Positions 41,319 to 52,357 are shown, counted from the stretch's first letter. The stretch: DNA of 64,000 bases from Cymbomonas tetramitiformis (GCA_001247695.2 LGRX02015114.1:22855-86854); one strand, 5' to 3'. A program made the numbers and translations. Notes: generated by a model not told the origin, from the sequence alone.

Positions 41319-41800
41319 GTGAGCGCACGACGCACAGTTGGCGCACACTATGTATCGGTGAGCCTTACGGGGCAAGACATTCACCAGGGGCACTTAGGTG
41401 CTATCAGTGACAGTGAGTGAGCGCACGACGCACAGTTGGCGCACACTATGTATCGGTGAGCCTTACGGGGCAAGACATTCACCAGGGGCACTTAGGTGCT
41501 ATCAGTGACAGTGAGTGAGCGCACGACGCACAGTTGGCGCACACTATGTATCGGTGAGCCTTACGGGGCAAGACATTCACCAGGGCACTTAGGTGCTATC
41601 AGTGACAGTGAGTGAGCGCACGACGCACAGTTGGCGCACACTATGTATCGGTGAGCCTTACGGGGCAAGACATTCACCAGGGGCACTTAGGTGCTATCAG
41701 TGACAGTGAGCGCACGACGCAGACAGTTGGCGCCCACTATGTATGAGTGAGCCTTACGGGGCAAGACATTCACCGGGGACACGCAGTTGTTACTCACGGA
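41319..41800. repeat. 98-bp tandem repeat array, about five units
   Basis: The unit starts at GTGAGCGCACGACGCACAG and includes GTATCGGTGAGCCTTACGGG and CACTTAGGTGCTATCAGTGA. Units start at 41319, 41417, 41515, 41612 (one base lost just before) and 41706. A single related copy without the array lies near 39418. The units are nearly identical, so amplification is recent. Confidence 0.93.
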
Positions 41801-42041
41801 GATGAGCGCACGGCGGAGACAGCATATCTCAGCACGCTTCGGATTGGCTTTGCATGTTTGGTGTTGGCACGGCACGAGAGTTTGGACACCACACGCGGAC
41901 TGGTGTTACGGGCTGGGGGCTTCACGGCGTTCGAGAGCAAGCAAGTTCACCATCGCTAGGGGTTGTGTCGACGAGGAGGATTACACCGAGAAGGCATTTT
42001 CGTTGGCGTATGCCTTGCTGGACTTTACTCGCTGCTACGTT

Positions 42042-42159
42042 CACAACAAGACAGGAGGGATTCTGAACGAAAATATACCCATAAGACATATATGGTGTGC
42101 TAAAAGAAAACTTTAAAATTTCCACGAGTACATCTGGCAGAGTTGCACTGCTACATTGA
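42042..42159. repeat. 118-bp direct repeat, copy A
   Basis: By eye identical to 44145-44262 over 118 bp, starting CACAACAAGACAGGAGGG and ending GCACTGCTACATTGA. The flanks differ completely on both sides. Confidence 0.9.
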
Positions 42160-43330
42160 GGTTGGTCAGAGTTCGCCTGGCTACAGAGTTCATGCAGTGC
42201 AGTGGGAGCTACATTTGTTCTCGCTGACCACGAGTGACTTCTTGTGTACACGCTGTGCACGGGTTCGCGACAGCTGTCACAAACCGCGGCTTGTCGCGTA
42301 CCATCGCCGGGTTGTGACACCTGAGTCAGTGGTCCTGGTGACGAACACGTGACAGTCGTGCTGGTGGCCGCGATCGTGACAGTCAAGCTGGTGACCGTGG
42401 AGCTGGTGACACTGAGGGCAGCTGGCGACCCAGATATGACCCATATCTGGGGTGATATGGACGTGATTGAGGACTATTGGTGACCCAGAGGTGACAGGAG
42501 ACAGGTGGCCAGAGAGATATGACATACTACGAGGCAGTCGCTACAGGTGGACTCGATCGATATGGATAGGACGCGGTGCGCACATGCTATCGCCAGATAA
42601 AGCAGAGAGTAGTGACAATTGAGGCAGTGGCACTTTTTCAATTTCCCTCACGGAACAAAAGGACTGATTCTTCCCTCGAGATAAGAGGAAGAGATTAGAA
42701 ACAGTATTGCAGGGCAAGCGCGCAGCGCTAATACATAGAAGTAGGTTACTCACTTGAGAGTGGGGGCCCCGGCGCGTTGCCTGGGCCCTCCAGGATGGCA
42801 GATTGTTGTTGGCACATATGTCTATTACTGAATACAGATTCAAAGGAGGCTGGCAAGCCTAGACACAGATTGACTAAGAGTGGTTTTTATTATATGGTTC
42901 CCTCTTGCATGTTCTGCGATGCCTTGGTTCACATTTGAGAGCTCGCAGGTTGTTGTTTGAGTATCACATTGTTTATTCACATTGCTTATTCATTTCTCAT
43001 GCAACTTCTATTCAGCAGCTTAACTGTCACAAAGTTTCGAGGTTATCACAAGTCGCGATGAGAGACAAACAAACGTTACGAATTGCGACCCTCACTTCGA
43101 ATCTCACGTTTATTTTTAAATTGAAAAAGCTACATCACAGAAGGGTCTTTTTATCAGGTGCCAAAGAGTCAAGGTGGTGGCTCAATTCCTTGGCCACCTG
43201 GAGTGCCAAAAAGCACTTGTAGGAAATCGCTCGAGTAGCGAGAAAGCGACAGCATTTTCCGGTCGGTTATTTTGGTAGCAAGCTTGGCGACAATCGGATA
43301 CTTTACGAGCTCTACTTCATACACAGTCTC
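42160..43330. other. Spacer with GTGACA-rich stretch, no gene
   Basis: 42300-42500 is dense in GTGAC/GGTGAC words (TGGTGACC, GTGACAGTC). After 42850 the sequence becomes AT-rich. No exon could be supported. Confidence 0.4.
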
Positions 43331-43612
43331 TCAAGTAACGAGACATTCTTTCCGTGGGAACCTTGAGTCATGGTGAGGCAAGGGGTGGTAAACCCACACT
43401 TGTAAGCCTAGGCTCTTGGGGATTCCGGAGGATATGTACTCTATCATTGGATTGATTGACGACAATTGGATGTTTCACGAGCCATCTACTCTCAAGTACT
43501 CAGCGAGACATTCTTTCCGTAGGAACCTTGAGTCATGGTGAGGCAAGGGGTGGTAAACCCACACTTGTAAGCCTAGGCTCTTGGGGATTCCGGAGGATAT
43601 GTCCTCTATCAA
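43331..43612. repeat. Two-copy tandem repeat, 165-bp period
   Basis: The segment CGAGACATTCTTTCCGT...GGAGGATATGT (about 110 bp; second copy starting at 43504 against 43339) is nearly identical in both units. It includes the block GTGAGGCAAGGGGTGGTAAA. Confidence 0.85.
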
Positions 43613-43979
43613 TGAATTAATTGGCAACTCTGGGAACTTCTTTTCAACGACAGAGGTGGAGACGACAGCTTCTTCAAGAGAGCTTCGGACATTTTGCTGA
43701 GTTCCCAATTGGCTCCGGTAATTTTGACTTTAGGCAATGCGACACCAACTGGCACCGGGAATTATGGCTTTCAGGCATCGCAACGACACGTGACAGCAAG
43801 GCTCCGGTAATTTTCGGGTCTGTGCATGACACCACAGGACACAAGGGGAAAGGCTTCAGCAATTCATAAGAGCGTCTTTCACAACTTCAGACGTTTCCGA
43901 GAGCTGTATGGCCGCACCTCGCGGCAGCCGGGATGTCTCATAGCACTGAGGCCACATCACGACGTGGCTGGATGTTTGC

Positions 43980-45598
43980 TCACAGGCCTCGCACGCAGGA
44001 TCTTGGTGGGCTTGGTGGCAGCTGGCCACTCCGATTCTTTCGCAAAGATCTTGTTGGGCTTGGTGGCAGCTGGCCACTCCGATTCTCTCGCACGCAGGAT
44101 CTTGGTGGGCTTGGTGGCAGCTGGCCACTCCGATTCACAACGTGCACAACAAGACAGGAGGGATTCTGAACGAAAATATACCCATAAGACATATATGGTG
44201 TGCTAAAAGAAAACTTTAAAATTTCCACGAGTACATCTGGCAGAGTTGCACTGCTACATTGACGTATTTCTCTCTCATCCCCAGCCCCTGGGAAATAGTC
44301 GCAAAACTTCTTCCAGTCGTGTTCTGGGTTGGGAAACGTAAAGCTGTCAAGCTTCTTTTGCAGCGTATTGATCTCGCCATCCAGCTCACCGTAGGTCATC
44401 TTACGATCCCAGAACTTCGACTCGGGAGCATCGGCATCCACGACAGCGTCCACTGGTTTCCTTTCCTTAGGTATGGGATACCCATCTTCATCTAGGTAAG
44501 CAATGAAGCAGGGTGCATTTATGTCGTATACGTTGTTTTCGAACCCTCTCGGTTGTGTTTGTAGAAAGTTCTGCATAGAATGCCGGTTTTTCTTGAGAAA
44601 GCTCAGTTGCCGGTAGGCCGGTGTCGATTCCAAGGAGTGTGTTATGTTGAATCGTTTATGAGCATCTGAGGCAAGCAGCATTAGGTTCTCTCGAACATTG
44701 TTGAGAGTCTTGATCTCGGCGATACGGTTGATCATATCTTTGACCGTGTACTTCTGTTCGATGACGGCTTCGTCGACGAGCTCAGTGATCTCACGTAAGT
44801 GTCCTTCGGTCAAGGGGGCCCAGGTATCATAGAACCCCTTCGGCAGATCATGGTAGACGATCGGCTTTCCGGATGTGGGGTCCCATTTAGGCTGCTTGGT
44901 CGTTGGTGCGTTGAGGTCAGTTGTGCCGGTCGACATACCGCTTGAACGTTTACGTTTGGGCTTATTGCGAGATGACCCAACCGTGGCCAAGGTCGTCTCC
45001 GTGGCGTCTTCATCGTCCGGGTCAACTCCCTCTAGCTTCCCTTCATTGTGGGCCTTCATCACTGAAAGCGAAAACATGAAATACCAAATCGTCAGTTAGC
45101 TACTGCAAAAAACACCTAAGAGCAAATAAGAATAATGTTGAGACGGGATTCACAAAAAATGGCAGCACCTCTCTGAAGTTGTTCGAACAACTTGTGCGAT
45201 TGCACCGAGATAGCCCAAGCAGCCCAATGCGGGTTCTTCTTGTCTGCATTCAGCTTCTGGTGATTGAACACCTGCGTCTTCAGCGCCGTTTCGAATTCGG
45301 GATTCAAGGTCTGCTTCGGCGGCACCTGACTGAAAATCAGGTTCTCAAACCTCTTCATTGCAGCGTCTCTCTCGCTGGGGTCAGCCATCAGTTTCTCCAC
45401 GTGTTTTCGCATGCCAAGAATGATCTCCGTGATGTTGCGGTGCTTCATGTAGGCGTCAATGTTGTTCTGCTCATTCCCAAGCTGCGTGCGCAAACGAATT
45501 GCACGGATCATGACTATAGCTGAGAAGCTGGCCGACCGTAAACCCTCCCTAAACACTTGAGTATGTAAGCCCTGAGAAGCACCTGAGAAAACTGGCAT
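43980..45598 (-). CDS. Unrecognised gene, at least two exons, repeat-extended C-terminus
   Basis: Exon 45598(or later)-45169 and exon 45061-43980 are joined by a 107-bp GT-AG intron with matching phase. The protein has helical, Leu/Lys/Glu-rich stretches (EIILGMRKHVEKLM, LREITELVDEAVIEQK, INRIAEIKTLNNVRENL), a basic segment (NKPKRKRSS) and the motif FWDRKMTYGELDGEI. The family was not recognised. Downstream of 44262 the frame runs into the 118-bp direct repeat and then a tandem array that encodes NRSGQLPPSPPRS repeats, so the native C-terminus has probably been replaced. The start codon is uncertain and an upstream exon is possible. It lies head-to-head with the DUF7869-like gene and may share its promoter region or belong to the same mobile unit. 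Confidence 0.6.
43998..44140. repeat. 51/54-bp tandem repeat, three units
   Basis: CTTG[G/T]TGGGCTTGGTGGCAGC and TGGCCACTCCGATTC recur three times with spacings of about 51 to 54 bp, directly before the second 118-bp repeat. All periods are multiples of three on the minus-strand frame. Confidence 0.85.
44145..44262. repeat. 118-bp direct repeat, copy B
   Basis: Partner of 42042-42159. It overlaps the 3' end of the unrecognised minus-strand gene at the point where the coding character is lost. Confidence 0.9.
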
Positions 45599-48500
45599 GA
45601 GTGAGACACACCTGATTCATTTCGATGGCGCTCAAGTTCATGAAGAGACGACATTCGATGAACTGAAACGCTTCCGTTCGATTTTCATGGTTTGCGTTAT
45701 GAGGTTATGTTCGTCGAATATTTCTAAACAAGAAGTGAAGGATCTTCGCTCTGAATTCTGGACCTTGAACGCGGCATCTCCTAAAGAGAAAAGTCTTCAA
45801 GGAATGCAGAGACAATGGCTCATATCTACCCTTAAAAAGTCGTCCGACTTTTCAGATCAAGATGCACCAGTTCTCAAATTTGCCATTGGCTCTCAGCGTG
45901 TGTGTCGCAAGTTTTATGAGAAATGTTTGCCGATATCTCATGGACGGCTGACGAAGCTAATAAAGGATTTATTTGCCGGAAGAAAACATAACAGGTAAAC
46001 CAATTTACAGTTTTCATATAGGCGCCCATTCTTTGCATCAGATTCATTATAATAATATACATTTTTCCCTTTTCAGGCTGCACGGAAATAGCAAACAAGT
46101 GCAAGTACAGGGCTTGTCATATATTCCAAAAAACTCTCTAAAGGTTTCAGCAGCGAAAACCTTTCTGCAGAAGATTGCCAAAGAGCAAGGTCAACATCAA
46201 CCGGACAAGAAAGAAACACATCTGCCTCAAGGAATGACAAAGCTTGACGTCTACGAAAAGTTTATCGAAGAGCTTCCAGCCTTTGGTTCTGAGAGATTCA
46301 AGGTCAGTGAGCCATATTGGTATACGATCTGGAGAAAACACTTCAAGTGGCTTAAGTGTCCGAAGATTTGCAAGTTCTCGGAGTGCAAGATCTGCTCGAC
46401 CGCAAAGCTTCACAAGCAAGTCGCCCCGGCCGAAATGAGAGGTATGTTAGAAAGAAAACCCAATCTTGTTCGTAAGAGGTATGTTCAGAAAGAAAACACT
46501 GCTTGTTCATACACGTGACCACTTACCTGAATGTGTTTGCGTTGCAGTACGAATCGAAAATCTTTTGCAAGCTCATCGACTGGATGCAAGGGCTGAACGG
46601 GAGAAGTACTACAAACACATTCAGAAATCCAGCGCAGCAAAAGGCAACGCGAAGTGGTGGAAATATACTACCATGATCATCGATGGCATGACACAACGTA
46701 CCACACAATTGCCTCACTTTCGTCGAATGCCCTCTTGGGTCAAAGACAATAAGGCATTGATAGATACCCACTGCATGGGGATACTCATCGAAGGCATCGG
46801 TCGTTTTATGGAATTCAATTTCAGTCATAACTACTCTGACAACTCGAACTATCTTGCGAACGTCATACAGCGGGCAGTAGCACGAGTTCATGAGCATCGA
46901 CGATCGGGTGGGCATCCGTTACCGGAAGTATTGTATCTACAATTGGACAATGTAAGCAGCAATAAGAGCCACTTCTTGATTGCTTATTGTGCCATGCTGG
47001 TCAAACGTGGGGTATTCCGCAAGGTGAAGATCAACTATCTGATCGTGGGACATACACACGAAAATATCGATCAGACGTTTTCAAGGTTTTCTGTGGCTTT
47101 GAGGAGGCTGAACGTTTGGGATATCGAGCATTTGATGGAGGTGGCTAGGAACTGCTTTAAGGATGGAGTAGTTCCGGAATGTCAACTGATCGATGAGGTG
47201 CACGATGTCAAGGGCTGGATGCATGGATGCTATAACGAAGTGCGCGATGTCAGCTTCCAACATGCATTCAAGATTTTTTCTGGCCCCACCGGCGACGTGT
47301 TAGTGCAGGCGAAACGTTATTCATTCGATCCAGTCTGGCTTCCAAAGGAAGGTGGGGTGAAGGTATTTAAGAGCAGCCTGCCCGAGGGCTCACCATGCTT
47401 TGTCGAGCCTAAATCCATTAACGAATTGAGCGCACGGAAACAAGCGAAGCAGCTTGCAACTTCCAGGAAGTCTACGAGCAATCCATTGAAGGAGATCGAG
47501 GATCTTGTCATTCAATGCCAGAGGAATCTTTGCTTATGCATTCGAGGTAAGCACTGCACTGCTAGCGATTACGATTTGATTTGTCATATTTCAAATGTAA
47601 GTGGCCTTCTTAGTTTCTCGGGTTATGTTTTGCAGATGTCGCAACCACCGAGGAGGCGGAGCGGCTTCAATTTCTAGCCAAGCGCGCAAATACTTTTCTT
47701 GAAGGGTATGTTCAAATGCAACGTGACATTGCGGCAGGAACGTTCGAACTGAAAGAGAAGACAACGTGGGTGCTGCACGAGGCTCCCTTTGAGGTTACTG
47801 GACCCATGATGCCTGCTCCTTCGGGTGGTTTGAGCGCGAACGGGCGAGATGCGGAAGTACTGATTGTCGATGAGCCAATGGCTGATACGAATGATATTGA
47901 ACGTGGATACACGGATGCACAACTGGCTGATTACGTGCAGGGCCTTCGGGACTCCGTAGCGGTTCACGTGCGCCCAGTACCTCGTCCTATCTACATCGGA
48001 GCACAAAAAATACCATTGGAAGACGAGCTCGAGATCATCTTGCGCAATACATTCTGGGAGAAACTGACGACCCGGACTACGATGTGAGCTACAGCAAGAT
48101 GAAGAAAGGTAGCATGGCTGTGTTGATTGCTCCCGAATCCGAGAAGACTGCCCGGACGGAATACCCGTTTCGTATCGCTCTGGGAAGGAGCCGAGGATGG
48201 TCGAGATATCTGTACCTTTGTGAGGTACAAGAGCAGCTGCTAAATGAGAAAGGTGAGAAATGTTTGTTGATGTGATTGCGCGCGCAACCTGCTTTTAACA
48301 TCACAACGTTTTATGTCAATCTAATATCTCTTTTATCTTCTTTCTGGTGCAGGAGAAAAATGTTTGCGGTGGTTGACTTGTGGTACATTTAAGCTCACGA
48401 GCGCCTCCCAAAAGGAGGCCCAGAATGCAGACTCCCGGCTTTCGAAGGAGAAGGCATCGAAACCTGAAAGTTTCCGGCTGCATCAACGTACCAAGCAGGT

Positions 48501-48831
48501 GGCGCCGTATACACCAAGCGAAGTATTAGTAGCATGGGACTGGGACACGGAAGAGGAGCGCCGAAAGATCAATGCAAGCACACAGCGATGGATCCCGGGT
48601 GAGCAATATGACTTGTTGGTCAAACGAGTCATCGCCAGCGACATGTCAAAGAGCTTTGAGCCGCCCGAGCATAGAACACCCAAACTCTTACTGCGCGACG
48701 CAATCATGCCATTAGAGGATAAAGAGGATAAAGAGGATAAAGAGAACGCGGAGGCTGAAGAGGGTGAGAGTTCGGACGAGGAAGCCTCTTTGTCGTCCTT
48801 GTCCGATGATGACGACCAGATGTGTGAATAA
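45597..48831 (+). CDS. DUF7869-like protein, six exons, possibly a transposase
   Basis: Exons about 45597-45994, 46077-46441, 46548-47546, 47636-48083, then to 48252, and 48353-48831 join with GT-AG borders and matching phases, except between roughly 48000 and 48084. There the frame changes by one base (a mutation, or a tiny intron I cannot place). The N-terminus has VCRKFYEKCLPIS, a motif typical of the family. The central exon carries YLQLDNVSSNK and YLIVGHTHENIDQTFSRFS, the conserved D-N and G-H-T-H-x-x-I-D signature of the uncharacterised DUF7869 group, reminiscent of an RNase H-fold DDE/D nuclease. Exon 2 has paired Cys (CPKICKFSECKIC). The C-terminus is acidic, with DKEDKEDKE repeats. 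This family is often multicopy in algae and oomycetes (family knowledge); a transposase role is inference. Confidence 0.7.
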
Positions 48832-49043
48832 CTCGATCAGTCCGATGAACTTGTATATAGAAGTTGTAAAACAATAGTATATATTGTGAATATCTAATGT
48901 TGAACTATCGTGGTATTACCACGTTTGATTTCCTTGCACTCATTTTACCTAGTTCATTTTCCTTGCACTCAGATTGTTCGGACGCCCAAGGAATCCTTGG
49001 GAACGCGTATCACATGGATGGAACAAACACCACATGTCTGCAT

Positions 49044-49126
49044 GGTCATATAAAACTTGCTTTCACGGCATCCCTGTTCATTTTTTGCTTACGCTCACCA
49101 TCCACCCACCTCCTACCAACATTCCA
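49044..49126 (+). promoter_or_regulatory. TATA-plus-leader cassette 1
   Basis: CATATAAAAC is followed 30-35 bases later by TTTTGCTTACGCTCACCATC and CACCTCCTACCA, ending a few bases before ATG 49132. The same layout recurs before four other genes of the cluster. Confidence 0.7.
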
Positions 49127-49131
49127 AGAAC

Positions 49132-49485
49132 ATGGACGCTCAGCGAATCAACCTGACGGTCGATCCGAAACATGTTTTGTTTTTTATTGTTCTGCCCTTC
49201 ATCCGTGCGAGGTACGATAGGAGAAGGCAAGCGCAAAGGGATTCAGTTGCTAGAATGAGAAACGGCGAATGCCCAGAGTGTATGAGGAAGTATTTTGACC
49301 TTTGGGAGGACAAGAATCGATGGAACGATTTATGGCATAAACATTTTCATGAGAGGCACGACCCCGTGTGGCGTCGAGCCTTGGAGTTAGAACCAATCCG
49401 TCCCCGTTTTCGTCTGACACGCCTTGGCCGCCATCTGTTAAAACTGCAGAGTCACCCGAATTTTCACCCCGACAATCTCGATTGA
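49132..49485 (+). CDS. Divergent cluster member, 117 aa
   Basis: This intronless frame starts at the first ATG after the shared leader. It has the hydrophobic start of its neighbours (HVLFFIVLPFIRARYDRRR against VLPxIRERRRSREE) and then diverges, with a CxxC (CPECMRKYFDLW) and a basic C-terminus. It looks like a short or shuffled relative of the 49895/50594 family. The function is unknown. Confidence 0.65.
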   Translation: MDAQRINLTVDPKHVLFFIVLPFIRARYDRRRQAQRDSVARMRNGECPECMRKYFDLWEDKNRWNDLWHKHFHERHDPVWRRALELEPIRPRFRLTRLGRHLLKLQSHPNFHPDNLD

Positions 49486-49802
49486 TGACCAGGTATATGT
49501 TTCTTTGTTTCTTTGTTTCTTTCTTTCTTGAGCAGGATTGCCTTGCTATCATCCTGGCCACAAATTCTTATCCACCTGTGAATTCTGTGTGCCCGCAGAT
49601 GATGACACCAAGCTCCTCGCACACACATCGCGGTGCATTGGCTACTTTGAAGAGGCACACGTAGAATAATAACAATAAGAATAACACATAGACTTCGATA
49701 TGCAACGAGGTTGTGTCATTGTGAGATGACCTTTTGACAATAGTAGGGTGAGATTTGTACTTTTTATGTAACATGTCTTACGTTGGTTTGTAAAATGTCA
49801 CG

Positions 49803-49890
49803 CATTATAAAGCCTGCCTATATCTTCATCAGCATTCATTTCTCGCTTTCGCTCACGATAGACCCCACCTCCTACCAGTGAGCGACACAC
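49803..49890 (+). promoter_or_regulatory. TATA-plus-leader cassette 2
   Basis: CATTATAAAGCC, then TTCATTTCTCGCTTTCGCTC and CACCTCCTACCAG, ending just before ATG 49895. Confidence 0.75.
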
Positions 49891-49894
49891 CCAG

Positions 49895-50491
49895 ATGCCA
49901 GACTACTACATTGTCCTTTTCCGTTTTGTGCTTCCCGCCATCCGGGAAAGACGCCGTTCCCGCGAGGAATGCTTTTTGCACGCATGGGTAGAAGAACGAT
50001 TTCTGTGGGCCCTTGAAACACGAGTACGCATTACATGCCCCGATATCCCTGGCACATTTACCTCAGAAATCATTGTGTTTCCTGTGACACTTGCGCGGTT
50101 TTTTTTTCATCCTCGGAGAATTGTGAACGACGACGTCGGCGGCTTGAGAGTCAATGAGGCGTCCTACTTTAATCGGACTAGCTGGATTTCCGGTATGAAT
50201 TTGTATCGCAGTTTTAACGAACTCCACCGACGATGGTTATATGATCACCATTGGGCCTGGTGCAACGGTTGGTTTCGCAACTTCCTTGACTATGACGCTG
50301 ATGGTAACGAATTCGTCTATGCTCGTGTATACGACCGGCCCTGTTGCGATGATTGCGGAAGGTCAGATTCACTTGTTATGCGAGTGACTTACCCACATCG
50401 ATACATATGTGTCGACCGCGCGAGTTGCGAGTTCTGGCAGGATACCGATGATACCGAAATCCCAGAGTTGCTGTCCTCCGACTCCGACTAA
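49895..50491 (+). CDS. Paralog family of unknown function, member A (198 aa)
   Basis: An intronless gene of a family I do not recognise. Conserved blocks shared with its neighbours are a hydrophobic start (FRFVLPAIRERRRSREE), HAWVEERFLWALE, VFPVTLARFF, EASYFNRTSWISGM, then LHRRWLYDHHWAWCNGWFRN. Near the C-terminus is a probable zinc-binding pattern: CCDDCG, about 19 residues, ICVDRASC. The tail is acidic. The protein looks small, soluble and compact. The start is the first ATG after the TATA/leader cassette. It lies 100 bases upstream of member B on the same strand. Confidence 0.75.
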   Translation: MPDYYIVLFRFVLPAIRERRRSREECFLHAWVEERFLWALETRVRITCPDIPGTFTSEIIVFPVTLARFFFHPRRIVNDDVGGLRVNEASYFNRTSWISGMNLYRSFNELHRRWLYDHHWAWCNGWFRNFLDYDADGNEFVYARVYDRPCCDDCGRSDSLVMRVTYPHRYICVDRASCEFWQDTDDTEIPELLSSDSD

Positions 50492-50576
50492 GGTATAAAA
50501 GCTCAATACCTCTTACTCAGCCTTCATTTCTTGCTTTCGCTCACCATCGTGCCACCCCTGCCACCTCCTACCATTC
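50491..50576 (+). promoter_or_regulatory. TATA-plus-leader cassette 3
   Basis: GGTATAAAAGCTCAATACC begins at the stop codon of member A and is followed by CTTCATTTCTTGCTTTCGCT and CCACCTCCTACCA, ending before member B. The same segment, including the end of member A, is repeated at 52358-52502. Confidence 0.85.
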
Positions 50577-50593
50577 TGAGAGCCACCCGCCTG

Positions 50594-51304
50594 ATGACAG
50601 CCCACGGCCACTATCTCCTTTTCGAATGCGTTCTTCCCGTCATCCGGGAAAGACGCCGTTCACGCGAGGAATCCTTTTTGCACGCGTGGGTGGAAGAGCG
50701 ATTTCTGTGGGCTCTTGAATCACGTGAACGTTCGCCGCGCTATTTTGCGTACCCCTTTACCACAAATCAAGTCAGAAGACGGGCAGTGTTCCCTGTAACG
50801 CTTGCGATATACTTTGGTGGACCTGACGTGTGGTCAGTGGAAATGCAGGATGACGATGTATATGCTCGACAGTCTCGCTATAGGCACTTACATGTCTTTC
50901 GCGGCGAGGCGTCCTATTTTCGCAACTGGTCTCGTTGGATTTGCGGTATGCACTATCGCGATTTAACCGAACTCCGGCGTAGGTGGTTGGTCGATCACCA
51001 TTGGGCCTGGTACAACGGCTGGTTTCGCAATCAAGTTACCTATGATGGAGATGGCAATCTATTTTATGCTCGCTTATACACCTGGGCTTGTTGCCATGAT
51101 TGCGGTTCTCGAAGGACAGTTCTTGAACGTTGCAATGATGACCGAGAAACTGATATGCCACACCGCTACATCTGTGTCGACCGGGAGGCTTGCGATAGTG
51201 TGATTGAGCTTGAAATAGCTGACGAGGACACAGATTCGGAATGGGGCCATCATTTGGACGACTCAACCGATTCGGATCCGTCGGCGGGATCCCTGCACGA
51301 TTAG
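50594..51304 (+). CDS. Paralog family of unknown function, member B (236 aa)
   Basis: It is colinear with member A: FECVLPVIRERRRSREE, HAWVEERFLWALE, VFPVTLAIYF, EASYFRNWSRWICGM, LRRRWLVDHHWAWYNGWFRN, then CCHDCG and ICVDREAC as the zinc-binding-like pair. It has an additional acidic tail (TDSEWGHHLDD). The ATG at 50594 is chosen because homology starts there; the frame is open further upstream through the leader. The two copies differ enough to be old duplicates, yet their N-terminal DNA is strongly conserved. Confidence 0.78.
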   Translation: MTAHGHYLLFECVLPVIRERRRSREESFLHAWVEERFLWALESRERSPRYFAYPFTTNQVRRRAVFPVTLAIYFGGPDVWSVEMQDDDVYARQSRYRHLHVFRGEASYFRNWSRWICGMHYRDLTELRRRWLVDHHWAWYNGWFRNQVTYDGDGNLFYARLYTWACCHDCGSRRTVLERCNDDRETDMPHRYICVDREACDSVIELEIADEDTDSEWGHHLDDSTDSDPSAGSLHD

Positions 51305-51558
51305 CCACGATTAGTCATAATGCACAATTGAATAGAATACACATGGAATGTAACCACTGTGTAATACAACCACTGTGTAATACAACCACTGTGTAATAAT
51401 GTAACATACAATGATTATAAAAAATGTGAAGATCGGGGTTCTTATACCATTGCTTGTACCATACACGTGACTTATGATATTTTTGTTGCCCGCATCGAGA
51501 AGAATTGTTTTCTAGAATAGATGGGTGGTGGCTAAAGCCACCGATTGAGATTCGACCA
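51305..51558. other. Convergent intergenic spacer
   Basis: An AT-rich stretch between the 3' ends of members B and C. It contains three copies of AACCACTGTGTAATAC near 51353-51397, which is a short tandem repeat. Confidence 0.6.
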
Positions 51559-52158
51559 TCAATTCAAATCAAGACGAGTCATCCGCCGACAGTCGACAAG
51601 GTCAGTGCAGATGTACCCGTCGCCAATACGGGTAAGATCCATATCAATGCGTCGGCATCGACTGCAGGCAGGCCTCATAGACAACTCGTACCGCGACGGG
51701 TAGATCCATTGAGGATCTGCATGCTCGTTGTAAAAGCCGTTGTACCAGGCCCAATGATATTCACGAAGCCACCGTTTTGCGAAGTCGTCGAAATCGATGT
51801 AGTCTAGCCGGAATCTGAAGTTGTTTGACATGCCAGGTCCTTGCCAATGGAACCCTTCATCATCGTAATATGGGGCTTCAAAATTGGAGGTAGGGAATAT
51901 CTGCAAGAAATTTCCCCAATCACGAACATCCCCCCAATCGACTTCGAGCAGATCACGTAATTCATAGAAATAGTGAGCCAAAGTTACAGGCATCCAAACA
52001 TCACCAAACATGCCCGAAAACGTCAAAACTTGTTCTTCCAACGCCCACAAGAAACGTTCTTCGACCCATGCCTGCACAAAGTATTCCTCACGCAGTTGAC
52101 GCATTTCCCGAATGTAAGGAAGAACAATCCCAAACAGGACGTAATGGGTATCCGCCAT
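51559..52158 (-). CDS. Paralog family of unknown function, member C, inverted (199 aa)
   Basis: The same block order is on the opposite strand: LFGIVLPYIREMRQLREE, QAWVEERFLWALE, WMPVTLAHYF, then KRWLREYHWAWYNGF, and a Cys pair (ACSRCRRID, about 12 residues, YICTDLVDC). The start is placed at 52158 because the family homology begins there; the frame is open further upstream without similarity. It lacks the TATA/leader cassette of the plus-strand members, so the inversion may have separated it from its promoter. Confidence 0.72.
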   Translation of the reverse strand: MADTHYVLFGIVLPYIREMRQLREEYFVQAWVEERFLWALEEQVLTFSGMFGDVWMPVTLAHYFYELRDLLEVDWGDVRDWGNFLQIFPTSNFEAPYYDDEGFHWQGPGMSNNFRFRLDYIDFDDFAKRWLREYHWAWYNGFYNEHADPQWIYPSRYELSMRPACSRCRRIDMDLTRIGDGYICTDLVDCRRMTRLDLN

Positions 52159-52357
52159 TCTTGATAATGCAAAGATGAAGCGGTGTGTCTTCCAGGAAGA
52201 AATGGAAAATGATCCTCCTAAAGGCCTCAAGCGATTTAAAGATTGCCAAGGAGGGCTTGGGCCTCTCAAGGTGAATGCCGCAAACCAATAGGATGAAACC
52301 AACAATCACAAGATTGGCCAAGATAAGATTGGCGCGGACAAATGTAGGCCAAAGATT

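Noticed and set aside
40200..41420. Several overlapping ORFs of 65-155 codons on both strands
   Set aside because: They arise from 51-bp and 98-bp tandem units, show no domain, and are open in several frames at once.
45597..46518. Two separate small proteins at 45597-45998 and 45973-46518
   Set aside because: GT-AG borders with exact phase join them to the DUF7869-like gene as its first exons.
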